Made by a program: the position numbers and the translations under genes. The notes under the pieces are model-generated. The model was not told the origin of the DNA. It did not search any database and saw only the letters and a list, made by a program, of their open reading frames with translations. Of a stretch of 64,000 nucleotides of DNA, positions 22,770-34,310 are shown in pieces (position 1 is the stretch's first letter; each line of letters begins with the position of its first letter). Origin of the DNA: Fragum whitleyi (taxonomy: Eukaryota > Mollusca > Bivalvia > Cardiida > Cardiidae); the NCBI GenBank assembly GCA_948146395.1, contig OX411543.1:52432017-52496016 (forward strand), in the 5' to 3' direction.

Positions 22770-23065
22770 AGTGACATCTTGGGACTTCCCATTGTAATAA
22801 ATTTTGATTTCGTCACCAGTGACGATATCACATTTCCGTTTCCTCGAATTTTAAAAGCGTGAATAAAGATGGCGACAAGAAATTATTGAGAAAAAAAATT
22901 ATGGTATCAATACGCGATATTTGCAAGGGCCGGGGACGATGGAAATGACAAAAAAACATTATTTCATAAATAAAAATAAAGTTGTAAAGAAATATGATAA
23001 ATTGAATAATCAACTGCGATGTCTAATATGAGCAATATTTCACACGAATATACGTTATTAGGCTA
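22770..23065 (+). repeat. Dispersed repeat shared with 50.9-51.2 kb
   Basis: From about 22868 (AAGATGGCGACAAGAAATTATTG) to 23060 (CGAATATACGTTATTAGGCT) it aligns with 51.03-51.20 kb, including TAATACGCGA(A/T), GGGCCGGGGACGA and AATGACAAAAAAA. It directly precedes the Penelope-like fragment, so it may replace that element's upstream part. Confidence 0.6.
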
Positions 23066-23080
23066 TTATAATCTTAATCT

Positions 23081-23728
23081 ATGATGTCTCTTAATTATAT
23101 TAACATTAATTCAATAATAGACAATCACTGGTCACAGATCGACTCACCCAGCAAACTCAGCAGATTGTTTTCTGAGAAACCAGTTGTCGCATACCAAAGA
23201 CCAAAGGCTCTTCGGGATATTCTTGTGAGAGCCAAAATAAGTACTGCAAAAACCAATGACTCTCTTGGAATTTCTGGACCGTGTAAAACACCCAGGTGAC
23301 AAACGTGCAATATCATGCACGAAACGCATAGTTTCAAGTCGATTCTTGGTGTTGTTTCCGCAATTAGAGGTTCACACAATTGCAAAACTTCAAATGCTGT
23401 TTTCCTCATGACATGTGCGGTATACCACATACCACAATATGTAGGTGAAACCTAGCAACAGATCAATAAGCGCATGAAATTGCACCGATTGACTAGAAAA
23501 CCCGTAGATTCAATAAGTCTGTAGTTGCAGAGCATTTTAACGAAGCCGGTCATTCTTTCAACGATGTCGACCTGGTCTGCATTAAAGCAAATCCGAGATG
23601 GTCCGACAAACAACGCAAATCGCGGGAGACCTATTGGATTAGGCTTCTGAACACGATCCAGCCCTTTGGGTTAAACAATCAAAGCGCTAAAAGCGCTGAA
23701 GGTCTGGTTTATATAGAGGCAAAGTGAC
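23081..23728 (+). pseudogene. Penelope-like element, C-terminal part with GIY-YIG endonuclease (copy 1)
   Basis: Relic of a Penelope-like retroelement polyprotein. The first part gives HWSQIDSPSKLSRLF...VVAYQRPKALRDILVRAK, the linker between reverse transcriptase and endonuclease. Next comes GPCKTPR-QTCNIM, a Cys-rich segment with one Cys lost to TGA. Then QYVGET-QQINKRMKLHR (the YVG of the GIY-YIG fold plus its conserved Arg/His region), AEHFNEAGHSFNDVD, and finally RETYWIRLLNTIQPFGLN, the conserved helix and end of this endonuclease. It stops at about 23726. In-frame stops (at 23297-23299 and in YVGET*QQ) and at least one frameshift near 23500 make it dead. The reverse transcriptase is absent upstream. 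In living elements the endonuclease nicks the target for reverse transcription. The minus-strand frames across it are shadows. Confidence 0.82.
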
Positions 23729-23729
23729 A

Positions 23730-24880
23730 TTTGAAGGCATGCACTCCAATTTTTGGATCTTTTTAGCAAGGCTATTTTAGGCGAGGGAAACCAAGGTTTC
23801 CATTTACCTATGGGGATCGTAAGCCACATTCCGAACTCAATTCAAAGGAAAAAAGTCGAACGGTATGCTCACTATATAACGCCGCCATATATAGTCCGCC
23901 AAAAAACAACTAATTCTCAAGGTATAGATGGCTACGATCCATACCGCTTTGCAGACAGGCGCAACTCACGTTTTTATAATTTTAGTTGTGTTGATTGGTT
24001 TCCTACTAGTCAGTTAATTTATCCATTCGATCGTCGGCTCTTTCTTTTACTTTGAATTGAATTCAATAAAGAAGTTGTATTTTACTGTGGGAACACAAGA
24101 AATTGATTGGGTCAATTTCTCCATTTCCTACAATATGGTTCACCCTATACTCATACCCCGTTCTTTTAATTTCTACCCTAGATATATATCAAATTACACT
24201 CATGTTGATTTATTGTCTGCAACCTGTTCTAAATTGGCCAAGTCTAAAATTGTGTCGTCTGTTTAAGGGTTTGATGATGGACAATGCTTTTAAATTTTTC
24301 TAATTTAGATCAATCCATTACAAGACAATAAATGTTTAGACAGGTCCAAATTGTAAAGGGTTGCAGGTTACATACAATATATGGGCAAATCAGTAAAATT
24401 TGTAGCAGATAGGGTAGATAATATTAGGGAGGAAGGAGAATGTGTTAGGAAGCATCATTTTCTTCTTTTCCCTATTAGCTAGGTCATCCGTCAAGACCAA
24501 ATACAAAAGCAACGTATCTTTAACACAGCAGTGAATATGTAGAAATTATCTGGTATACATGATAAGGACAGGGTGTATAATCAATGTTATATTCCATAAA
24601 TTGACCTCGTTTGTTGTTTAGTCTATTTAGTCTTCTCGCCTTCAATACTATCAGTACTTCGATTTTAGCACAGCGTAATGATATGCAAGCAGTGCGTTGA
24701 AAACACAAAGCACTTCGTGTCGCCAAAGTTAATGACGTATAAAAAACCTATTTTTGGCACGCACGTTAGCACAAAAAAGCTACGTAGTACACACGTTGTT
24801 CGGTTTTTGACTCGGTTATCCTTTTCCTAGGCAATTCTAGGATACAGATTTGTTTCCTTAAGGCTGATAAACCAGGTCAA
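23730..24880. other. Non-coding flank of the Penelope-like relic
   Basis: Short frames here (23753-24055, 24057-24266) show no family. It could include the untranslated tail of the retroelement, but the copy at 38.4 kb does not extend far enough to test that. Confidence 0.3.
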
Positions 24881-24886
24881 AAACGA

Positions 24887-25042
<156 letters not shown>

Positions 25043-25302
25043 TCAAAGTTTGATAAGCACCAAAACTTTTTACTTTTTTGTATTATAATTTCAGGAAAAA
25101 ATGTAATTTGATTTTAAGAATGTTGGAAAATGATCGATTGCTATCAGTTTATCAAATTTGAAGAAGAAAATAAAGCTTTATAATGATTAGAAGACTTTAA
25201 ATGAAGACCAAAAAGGGAGATCCTAGAAATTGGTCCGTTTTCTTAAAATTGAAAAAAAAAATCGAATTTGACCAAAAAGGTGTTCTTTCAATTGCACTTC
25301 GT

Positions 25303-25685
25303 TCAATAACGAGCATGAGATCCGACACTGCCAATAATAGCCTGACAGTGCCTCTGCATACTCCTAATTAAGGTCTGGATTACTCTTTTGGGAATAACAG
25401 ACCATTCTTCTCTAAGGATCTGACCGAGCTCCTGGACTGTCCTTGGTTGGACCTGGCAAGCCGAAACTCGGACATTTAGCTCATTCCATATATGCTCTAT
25501 CGGATTTAAGTCCGGTGAGCGAGCCGGCCAGTCCAGACGTGGAATACCCTCTTCTTTGCGATACTCTTTGACTTTACGGGCCGTGTGTGGAGGGGCATTA
25601 TCATCCATTAAATGAATCCATCCCCAATAGCTCCAGCTTAAAATCTAACGTGGGTTTTGAGTTCATCAATGTACCTTTCAGAGGA
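25303..25685 (-). pseudogene. Tc1/mariner-like transposase, C-terminal half
   Basis: A DDE-type cut-and-paste transposase fragment. The minus strand reads MDDNAPPHTARKVKEYRKEEG...RSPDLNPIEHIWNEL. This gives the second catalytic Asp (the second D of MDDNAPPH) and the third acidic residue (E of PIEHIW), in the usual Tc1 spacing of about 34-35 residues. Upstream of the Met, RYIDELKTHVRF and AGAIGDGFI continue the fold, but with a stop and a frameshift just before MDDN. The N-terminal half with the first Asp lies at 26.96-27.55 kb, so the gene is split by about 1.27 kb of inserted repeat. The last residues (GSVGSHARY) look like the natural C-terminus. Not functional. Confidence 0.9.
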
Positions 25686-25689
25686 CCTC

Positions 25690-26022
25690 TTTCTAAAAAA
25701 AAAAAGAGCCATCAGAGACGGATTATGCTCCCCGAATAAGGCATTGTCACAAAAACAATAACCATGTTGGACATGGACATCCCACGAAAGCTTGATAGTA
25801 AGCTGAAGCCTAATAGATTAAAGAATCTTTTGTACTGTCAGAGATTTACCTCCTATAAAATCTAAGTATCAAAAATAACAAAGGGCAATTACTCAAAAAC
25901 TATGAAAGCAAGAGTTGTAGTTCTGGTGTATTGCACTTTTCCGCCATAAGATCTATTAACCCATAAAGATTGAAGCTGATAGCTTTTATACTTTAGGAGA
26001 TATGCTCCAGACAAAATCTTAG

Positions 26023-26063
<41 letters not shown>

Positions 26064-26962
26064 CAAAGGACAATAACTCCAAAATTATGCAAATTAAGAG
26101 TTGTAGCTCTTGTGCACTGCACTTCTCCTCCATGAGATCTATCCATCCATAAAGTTTCAAGTTGATAGTTATTATACTTTAGGAGATATGCTCCAGACAT
26201 AATCTAAGTATCAAAACAATGGGCAATAACTCCAAAATTATGCAAGCAAGAGTTGACGTTCTTGTGCACTGCACTTTTCCTCCATAAGATCTATCCACCC
26301 ATAAAGTTTCAAGTTGATAGCTTTTATACTTTAGGAGATATGCTCAGATATGGTCAGATTGAAAGAACACAAATAAGGTGTTATCTTATACAGAAAACAT
26401 AAAGGTAACAAACATTAAACCCCCTTTTTGTATTAAAATAATTTTAGACACAAATTTCAAATAGTTTATGGTAAAGGGCATCTGATATGCTACTCAAATG
26501 TGAAATTTCATCAAATTCTGAGCATAAGACTAGGAGAAATGAAAGAATAATTGTATTTTACACGCTTACGTAAAGGAAACAAACATTTAGCCCCCTTTTT
26601 TCCATGATATATTTTTTTAGATTAATTTCAAATTGTTTATAGTAAAGGTTATCTGATTTGCTACTCAAATATGAAATTTTACTAAATTCAGACTGTAAGA
26701 CCAGGAGAAATTTGGGAAAAACTATTTTTACCCTAAGTCCCCTTTTCCCGTTACAAGGCCTCAAATCCAAGAACCGCCACAGATGTATCATCACTATATC
26801 ATAGGGAGTTCACATGGTAAGTTTCATTTGATTTGGCCCAAGGGTTAAGGAGAAATAGGTGGGGACGGACGGATAGACGGAAGGATGGACGGACGGATGG
26901 ACGGACGGAATTGCGGACGGACAAACAGACGAAGCGGCGGCTATATGCTCTCCCTTCGGGAA
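25690..26962 (-). mobile_element. Non-autonomous repeat nested in the Tc1 transposase
   Basis: It lies exactly between the two halves of the transposase. It contains three tandem units of about 150 bp (GGCAATAACTCCAAAATTATGCAA...TTTAGGAGATATGCTCCAGAC, 25.88-26.35 kb). Two units of about 170 bp follow (AACAAACATT-A-CCCCC, 26.40-26.73 kb). A GGACGGACGGA-rich stretch (26.86-26.93 kb) and TATATGCTCTCCCTTCGGG end it. Such internally repeated elements with a 'GGACGGACGG' tail are familiar from bivalve genomes (memory). It holds a poly(A) run at 26.03-26.06 kb. No conserved ORF. Confidence 0.65.
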
Positions 26963-27555
26963 CCATAAAAAAGGGTCAGTCCGCCCATCCCAGCTGATGC
27001 CACCCCAAACCACGATGGACCCATCCCCATAACGATCGTGCTCAGCAATATTTGCTGCATGAAACCTTTCCCCCGGCTTTCTCCACACCCTAGCCCGCCT
27101 ATCACTGTAGTCCAGGCAATACCTGGGCTCATCCGTGAATAGCACGGGTCGCCAACGTCTTATGCGCCAGCCAACGTGGTCCAATGCCCATGTTAACCGA
27201 CGCCGACAATGAACTCGGGACAGCGGAATACGAATACATGGTCTTCATAACCTCAGGTTATGCTCATGCAGCCTTGTTCGTATGGTTCGAGACGAAACTC
27301 GCACCCCCGATGCGTTTTGAAGGTCGGAACATAGCTGCGTTGCTGTAGCAAACCTGTTCCTCAAAAAAAAAAATGGTCTTCTGCGACGGAGGTAGCTCTA
27401 CTCCTACCGCCACCATGTCTCCTTATAAGTGTACCATATTGACGGTATCGTGTCCAATCTCTGGTTACAACGGTATGGGGTACCCCCAGTGCCATGCTAA
27501 CATCACGGTGGGAAGCCCCTTGCTCTTACCTACAGCATGCCGCAATTGTTCGACA
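26963..27555 (-). pseudogene. Tc1/mariner-like transposase, N-terminal half
   Basis: The minus strand gives first the helix-turn-helix region (GVPHTVVTRDWTRYRQYGT), then RRHGGGRSRAT, the GRPR/AT-hook-like linker. ATATQLCSDLQNASGVRVS-RTIRTRLHEHNLR (second helical subdomain) follows, then the catalytic start DHVGWRIRRWRPVLFTDEPRYCL with the first Asp (FTDE), and VWGGISWDGRTDPFLWF. The reading frame shifts at the A-run near 27365-27375, and a stop interrupts after LHEHNLRL. It continues at 25685 after the inserted repeat. Together the halves make a nearly complete but dead Tc1-type gene. The 62-residue plus-strand frame at 27373 is a shadow. Confidence 0.88.
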
Positions 27556-27749
27556 GTCTAACCACGAGAGACGACTTAAAAGTCAATAAAGTACTGAATG
27601 AAAAAACATAAACTAAGCATCTACACCGCGTATAACGAGCACATATCGTCGGTTAAAGTTATATTATGGGATACAACTTGTATTTGCAGTCCCTTTTTTT
27701 ACAATATAGGTTATCTCTCTTTAAACAGAGTTGTTAAATATGCATGACA

Positions 27750-28763
27750 TACAGTAAAACTTGTATCAAGCGACCAGGAATGGGACCACCAAAAGCGGTC
27801 GTTAATAGAGAAAGTGTTCGCTTCACAGGGTATAACGTGCCACGCCGACACCAGAAGGTTCGTGGACACCTGATCGATTTTATCGATACGGAACTAACCG
27901 TGGAGCAACTTTTTGACTGATTTATAAACCGAAATAATCATTTTCATTTCAAGTTTTAGTATCACTGTCGACACAAATGGTTCTTCTTTAAGGAAATAAA
28001 AGTAGAGGGTAAAAACTTAAAAAAAAAAACTAAAAAAAGAAAAATTCAGAGGGTGTCTAGTTATCATATTTTTCGCTACCCAGGCCAATTAAAGTACGAA
28101 TATTTTCGCTTTAAGTGGATCTTTTGCCGAAAAATTTGGAATGTGTGTAGACGATTCATAAATGCTCTTAGACAAACACGAACAATGAAGAATAGTCAGG
28201 TTGTTTGACAAAAAAATAATGACAAACCTAAAAATCGAGCAAAGTCACTCACTCCTAGGGCTAGAACTCGCTCATTTTGCTTAGTTGTTACCCTCCCCTT
28301 TTATTTCCTAAAAGAAGAACCATTTATCTCGCCAGTGATACTAAAAATTGAAATGAAAATGATTTATTTGGTTTACAAATCAGTCAAAAACCTGCCCCAC
28401 CGTTAGTTCCGTATCGAAAAAATCGATCAGGTGTCCATGAACCTTCTGGTGTCGGCGTGGCACGTTATACCCTGTGCGCTTGATACACGTTTTGTTTACA
28501 ATTTAGAAATATGATTTTGATCGAATATGTATGGCATAGCGAATTTTTCTAGAAATCTATGCTGTAAAACCTCAAGATAACCGTCTCATTGAGACGATTC
28601 TGGTGAGTTTTTATAGCATATGATTTTTTTTAATAATATTCTTTGATACCAGTGATACCTATTTTTTCAGATATTTCGATTTAAAGAAAGGGATTTTGAA
28701 AACGGTCGCTTAATAAAAATGGTCGCCTAATAGACGTGGTCGCTTGAGCAAGATTGGTTGTAC
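27750..28763. mobile_element. GCGACC-repeat element, copy 1, carrying a foldback insertion
   Basis: The ends are TACAGTAAAACTTGTATCAAGCGACC and, inverted, GGTCGCTTGAGCAAGATTGGTTGTA. Next to the right end GGTCGC recurs at exact 17-bp steps (GGTCGCTTAATAAAAAT, GGTCGCCTAATAGACGT, GGTCGCTTGAGC), likely subterminal binding sites. At 27824-28476 it is split by another element, so its own length is about 360 bp. The minus-strand 142-residue frame at the right (28681-29109) is not a recognisable protein. Confidence 0.7.
27824..28476. mobile_element. Foldback element with about 190-bp inverted arms, 5-bp target duplication
   Basis: The left arm (27824 to about 28015) begins CACAGGGTATAACGTGCCAC and the right arm (about 28287-28476) ends with its complement, GTGGCACGTTATACCCTGTG. 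Pairing runs through GACACCAGAAGGTTC, ATCGATTTTATCGATACGGA and AGTATCACTG, with scattered mismatches. The spacer is about 270 bp. It is flanked by CGCTT at 27819-27823 and 28477-28481. The host around it reads GTGTTCGCTT-GATACACG when the element is removed. Confidence 0.85.
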
Positions 28764-29162
28764 ATGGTACAACAAAGAATATCCAAGGATCAAAAAAGCT
28801 TACTATGAGTTCATCGTGCAAAGTCGAGCTACTTAGAGATAAACACGAAGTGCTATTTTCTTTTACTTTGAGTAGAAAAAATTGAAAGCCGCTCTCTTTG
28901 ATAGCTTGTCTTTTGGCATCCCTGCATAGGACTATGACTTGCACCATGGTTACGTCTATAACTTCGATGAAAACCAACCTAGTAAATATAAAACACCATC
29001 TATAAAGAAAACATGGAAAGTAGCACATATAGCTGAAAACCATTATTGCTATAGTAAATGTAATAAAACTCCTTGGGATGAGCTCGACGTTTAATAGATG
29101 GACAAACAAAAATAAAGGTTAAAACAAGTTTGAATGATTCTGAGAACGAAAAAGCAGCTTTA

Positions 29163-29456
29163 TAGAGAATATCATGTAAGTGTCTTAAAATATCAATGTT
29201 ATCTGGTCGAGGTTGGAAGAATTTATCATGACGAGGCTTTGCCAAGGCATGATTATACTCACTGCCGAGACCAAATAACATTGATATTTTAAGACACTTA
29301 GATGTTATTCTATTTATTATGCATTTTTTGCGCTTTATTATATAAGACCCTAAAAAAATAGGTGAAAGTATATGCAAATTGTTTCTAAAAATAGACTGCC
29401 TGATATCATGTTATGTTATCAGGTGATATCAGGTCAATACAGGCTTCATTGCATGA
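29163..29456 (-). mobile_element. AAGTGTCTTAAAATATC hairpin element, copy 2
   Basis: Hairpin 29178-29302 (AAGTGTCTTAAAATATCAATG...complement) with inner stem TTATCATGACGAGGC. The lead sequence then runs in reverse to GGCTTCATTGCATGAT at about 29455. Same organisation as 14.32 and 58.12 kb. Confidence 0.75.
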
Positions 29457-29529
29457 TAAAATTCAGTTTCCATCTATCAATCCTAACATGATTTGTGTTC
29501 TTGATATGATTGTTTTACGGGAAATAGCA

Positions 29530-29725
29530 ATTTATAGCTCCACTGGACTAAGTCCATCGGAGCTTATATCGTAACAGGTCATCCGTCGTTAGTCTGTACG
29601 ATATCTTTTCATTAATACATCTTCTCTGAAACAACTGGGCATCAAATTTCACAGGAATGTTCCCCACAGGGCAGAATGTGCTACGGTGTCCCCTCAAGGT
29701 TTGGCGAGACCCGAGCGGATTCTCC
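29530..29725 (+). repeat. Fragment of a TTTTAGCT...-type dispersed repeat
   Basis: TTATAGCTCCACTGGACTAAGTCCATCGGAGCTTAT, then a CATCCGTCG word and ACTGGGCATCAAATTTCACAGGAATGTTCC, resembles the beginnings of the repeats at 61.40, 31.69 and 42.18 kb. It has its own short inverted repeat at the start. Confidence 0.5.
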
Positions 29726-30179
29726 GAGACAGAAACAGCGGTTTTAGTCTTTTATCTATTTGAGAACCAAGTGAATAATCTTTGTTCAACCTTTAAATTA
29801 GTAGCACTGTCAAGATGAATGAATTATTTTTGTCAGATAATCTAGGGAGTAATTTTTAAGTTGGAATGCGGAGCAATTCCAACTTAGATTTAACAAAACC
29901 GCAAAATGAACACAAGATAATTTCATTTCGGGTTTTTTGAGAACACATATCACGTGAACAGGATGTGAATACACTTCGGCCTATTTTGTATATCTCAACT
30001 TTACAAAGACATACAGTTTATTTTATCAAAAAGTAATAATGCTGTACAATTTTCCAACTATCACTTCATGTATATTATTAACACGCTAATCTATGTTTTA
30101 AACGATATTTATTGAGAGCTGCGTACGAATATATTAGTATCACATGTTTGCATTACTATATTTGGAAATCATGTGATAA

Positions 30180-30340
30180 GTCAAGTCCAATAAGGTCAGC
30201 ATTTGACAATAACACTAGCCAATCACGTGATCTGCTTATTTGGTAATGTCGCGATCTGTTTTCTCAGTATTGTGGCAATAGCACAGACCAATCACGTGAT
30301 CTGCTTATTTGGTAAGGTCGCGACCTGTTTTTCGTAGAGC
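30180..30340 (+). repeat. Tandem duplication of about 69 bp with CACGTG
   Basis: AATCACGTGATCTGCTTATTTGGTAA occurs at 30221 and 30290. The flanking GTCGCGAYCTGTTTT also repeats, and a partial earlier unit is at 30.17 kb. Each unit carries the CACGTG palindrome. Confidence 0.75.
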
Positions 30341-30708
30341 TATGTTATAGCTTCTTTAAAATGTATAGTTTCTCTTTCAGAACGACTTTATTACACATTT
30401 AACTTTTGACAAGGTGTTATATTGTAAATTTCTGTCTAAGCTACGAAATAAAAATCTTTTCTTAAAGTGATGATACACTTTTAAAGTTAATAAATATTTT
30501 TTCAACATATTATCGTTTGTTTTCCGTCATATTGCAGTTATCTACATGAATGTTTCGTTGTAAAAACCCAATACTCATCCAATAAAACCCTTGTCACCAA
30601 ATCTTTAATTGCATTATGAATATCTTTGCCCAATTGGAAACAAACCAACTAGATCAACTTGTTTTCTTCGCATTCTTACACATCAACACGTTTAAGAGCA
30701 CCATCATA

Positions 30709-31138
30709 CAGTAAGTTACATCGTGAAATTGACATTCAACTCAATAAAAAACGTTCTTAATCGCTCACTTAGCGCTCCATTTATTCATTCCAAACACTCA
30801 CTCAAACAATTTAAAATCGCTCAAAGTTTTTAAAAAAAGAAGATCAACATGTACATTCAAAATGAATTAAGCAAGAACCAAATCGCGATTTAACTGACAT
30901 AATTGAAATTTAAAGCGTCTGTTTGGTGTTTGACGAAATAGAAAGCTATTATTTGAACTTTCATGCATATTTTAAAAAGGTTTTATATATCGCTGATTTT
31001 GTTCAACCTGAACATAATAAGCGACATTGGATTCCCTCCATTAAATTCACTCAAAACTCGCTCCGCTAACTCATTCAACATCATACCTAAACCATTCCAA
31101 AATCGTTCACCTTATCAAATTCACGATGTTATTAACTG
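30709..31138 (+). mobile_element. CAGTTA-TA MITE, copy 8
   Basis: TA-CAGTAAGTTACATCGTGAA at the left, CACGATGTTATTAACTG-TA at the right. Periodic arms are present. The central palindrome is partly eroded (GGAGGT lost, TGATTTTGTTCAACCTGAACATAA kept). Confidence 0.85.
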
Positions 31139-31244
31139 TACCCCCAACTCAGAAGTAGAGGAGCATATATTGATGTCATCATGTCTATCTCTCAGTCCAT
31201 TGACCTTTTGCTTTCCGATAGATAAACGGGGAAGCAATTGACCT

Positions 31245-31470
31245 GCAATAACGAAACTTTACACAAATATTGCCCATGACCCGAAGAAATGCCCTATTGT
31301 TTCGGGGTCATTCATGTCACGGCTATCAGTAAATTTTAACAGATAACAGTTTCCACTCGAAGTGAACAACCAATTGACCCAAATCATAAAACTTGACACA
31401 AATATTGTCAATGACCCGAGAAAGTGCCCAATTCTGGAGTCGCAAAGGTCGAAATCACAATTGAACTTCG
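31245..31470 (+). repeat. Diverged tandem pair, CACAAATATTG...TGACCC
   Basis: CGAAACTTTACACAAATATTGCCCATGACCCGAAGAAATGCCC recurs about 137 bp later as AAACTTGACACAAATATTGTCAATGACCCGAGAAAGTGCCC. The short frames over it are not conserved proteins. Confidence 0.55.
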
Positions 31471-31691
31471 TCAAAAATTGTCTTGAGATTCCAACTCATA
31501 AAGTAAAAGACTTCCCTGCGAAAATAGCTAAATATATCATGGACAAATCACTTGTTGAGGTCCACCTTGCGACACTTCTACTTAAAAATGTAATTGGACA
31601 GAAGTCAATTGAAAAATAATATAAAAAACTGTTTTGAGTGTTCGCCTGTGCGTCCATTAGTTGGCTGTATGATCCGTATCATTTTCTTCCT

Positions 31692-32255
31692 TTTTAGCTC
31701 ACCTGAGCACTACGTGCTCAAGGGAAGCTTTAAGGATCACCCTGACTGTGTCGTCCGTCGTGTGTCGTCAACTTTCTTAAAACTTCTTCTTCTACTGAAC
31801 CCCTGGGTCAATTTCAATGAAATTTTGCAAATATGTTCCCTGGGTGACCCTCTTCAAAATTGTCGCTATATTCTAATTGGCCCATAAATATGGGTATGGC
31901 AGGGCGGAGCTTATTTTGAGCCCGAAATCTTTGAACGACATCTCCTGAACCATTGGACAGCTTTCACTGAAACTTTACAAGAATGTTCCTTTGATGGCCC
32001 TCTTCAAATGTTGTTGGCAAAATTTTCATTTACCCATAAATATGGGCGTGGCAGGGAAGGGCTGATTTTGAGTCTCCTCTGTAATAAATGGGTTGGCAGG
32101 GTCTATTATGACTGCTTATAATTCGAATATTGTCTCCTCTTCAGCAAAAAGGCAAATTTGAATGAACCTTTGCCAGAAAGTTTCTGGGATAAGATCCATT
32201 GGACCAATCGAATTCAGGTGACCGGTTTAGGGCCATTCTGGCCCTCTTGTTATCT
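31692..32255 (+). repeat. TTTTTAGCTCACCTGAGC...CCCTCTTGTT dispersed repeat, copy 1
   Basis: It opens with TTTTTAGCTCACCTGAGC and an inverted GTGCTCAAGG, then a CGTCCGTCG word. Two related stretches follow (ATGAAATTTTGCAAATATGTTCC / GAAACTTTACAAGAATGTTCC with CCCATAAATATGGG). It closes with TTAGGGCCATTCTGGCCCTCTTGTT. Matching copy at 42.18-42.90 kb. No coding capacity. Confidence 0.7.
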
Positions 32256-32459
32256 TTTTTCTTTCATCAGATTCAGGCCTGTATAGCGATTGTCGTTGTT
32301 GAAATACATTGTCAAAGACGAGACGTATTATGTGATTACCTGTGGTGGGCGGGAGTTGTCAGCTTCGTTAGTGGCTTGAGGTCACCGTCTCTAGAACGCA
32401 TTCCAACTTATCAGTACTTTCAGTACTTTGATTTATCAATTTCTACGAGTTAAAGCCTT

Positions 32460-34310
32460 ATGGGTATGTTGGTGTGATGTTTTTAAGCTGTATTCAAATC
32501 CTCAACTTTTCTGCTTTAAACGCTGATGCACTGACCGTAAACGTGGAATTTCTTTAAATTTTGATCTCACGATGGCTCACGGAGGTTCACGAGCTAATTT
32601 TTTTGTAAATCAAAACCAGTCCAATAGATTATAGCCATTTTGTTGCTTTAATCCTGTCATAAATATATAGAATTCGAACTTTGTAACCAAAATATTTGTA
32701 CTTTACTTCTCAATGCATAGCAAATGACTTAAATTTTAGGCTGCTTGGATATTTGTGCGATTAAATAAACGGGCAGCATGAAAATTAAACGAATCTATGT
32801 TTGGAGTTAAAGTGGCGTAACTCACATTATAGCTATCGGCGACTTATATTTTAATCCACAACCTAAAAAATGAAAATTTGTTGGAAAAGTTGTGAAAATG
32901 AGAAGGTCTTTCATTGTGTCCCCGTTGAGCGACTTTCCTGAGGTTCGAGTTTTAACGAGCCGACACCTAAATATAGCTTTAACGCATTTTTACCCTGCAA
33001 CACCTACGTTAATTACCTCCGATCCGTTGTAATACTGTGTTACGATCCTTTAAGTGCATGGCTTTGACATGGAAAGCAGTATTGTAGTGAACAATATTGA
33101 AAATTCTGTAATGTATTGCGAAATGAGGGATGAGCGCGCATAGCAATTGGCACTGCGAGATAATTCTAAAATGTAGTAGGCCTGCCTACATTGCGGTCCA
33201 ACCACTAACCACATTTTTAATTTTGATCCGTTATGAAATGGATGATTGGAGGGGAAGGGCCAGTGATATTAATTAGGGTATCCGCTTGAAGCGATTACTG
33301 CAATAATGTAGCCCTCTCTCTGTTATTCTGACGGCCGAGGGCTACAATTTCCATCCTATTTGTATTTTACTGAAGTTATCAACTTTCTGTGTCTCGGACT
33401 GAGAGATCATCTAGAATTACATGTATATTAATACAGACCTAAGTTTTGAAAACAAATAATGTTAAAGGAACAAATGTTTTACTCGTATTGTTCTTTAACA
33501 CTTTCCTGTTTTACAAAATTTTGGACCTGTCCGAATTCATAGGCTTTGCAGACGAAAATTTTAAGTGGATTTAATTTGAAAAATAACCATTCAGTAGGGT
33601 AGAAAATAGTGGGGAAAAAGAAGAAATTGCTTGTCAGAAGCAATTTCTTCCTTTTTCATAATGTTTTCTCAATCATAAAATCAGAGGAACGTAAAAGGCA
33701 GGGATTAAACAGCAAAGGGTTAAAAGATGTTTCTTAAACCAATTCTTCAAGTTTTCGTTTGGAGGCCGTAGCAGTTTTGTTGATCATATGATTAATTTAT
33801 TGTGATACCACTTTATTTACTACTTCTTTGCTACAAAAAAAAAAAAAAAAAAAAACACAAGCGCTGGGTGAAAATCATAGTAGCTAGTTTTACCTTTCTT
33901 TCGAAACCCTAGCGAACTTGAAGTATCAAGTAGTCTGTATCTATGTATTACCTGACTTTGTTCATTCATTTTTCTTTTTTTTTTTTATCATGATCAAAGC
34001 GAGTTTATTATAAAAAATAAAAAAAAAAATACATGGGCTCCCAAATATGGTAACCTGAGTTTTCATTTGATTTTGGCGGGAATTGCGAGAACTCACGAGG
34101 TTTCTAACAACAACCCAAAATGGCTGACTTTAAAGGAAAAGTACGATTTTCAGACAGTGATACTTATTAAATGGGTAATTTTTAGGATATCCAAATTTGC
34201 GCCGATAAATTTTAAGTGGGGCTTATGGACAAATTACCAATTTAGGTTAAATTGGTTTAGATGGTAGAATGGTTTTTACACATGTTCAAAAATATGACCT
34301 TACAGTGTCC
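32460..34310. other. Long non-coding stretch
   Basis: I found no exon or element ends. Noted: TAGTAGGCCTGCCTA at about 33174, a small hairpin AAGAAATTGCTTGTCAGAAGCAATTTCTT (about 33621-33649), and poly(A) runs at about 33833-33854 and 34017-34028. Confidence 0.35.

Noticed and set aside
28681..29109. 142-residue minus-strand frame and the overlapping 125-residue frame (29000-29377)
   Set aside because: No recognisable domain. They run into the end of the GCGACC element and the hairpin element, so I treat them as chance frames.
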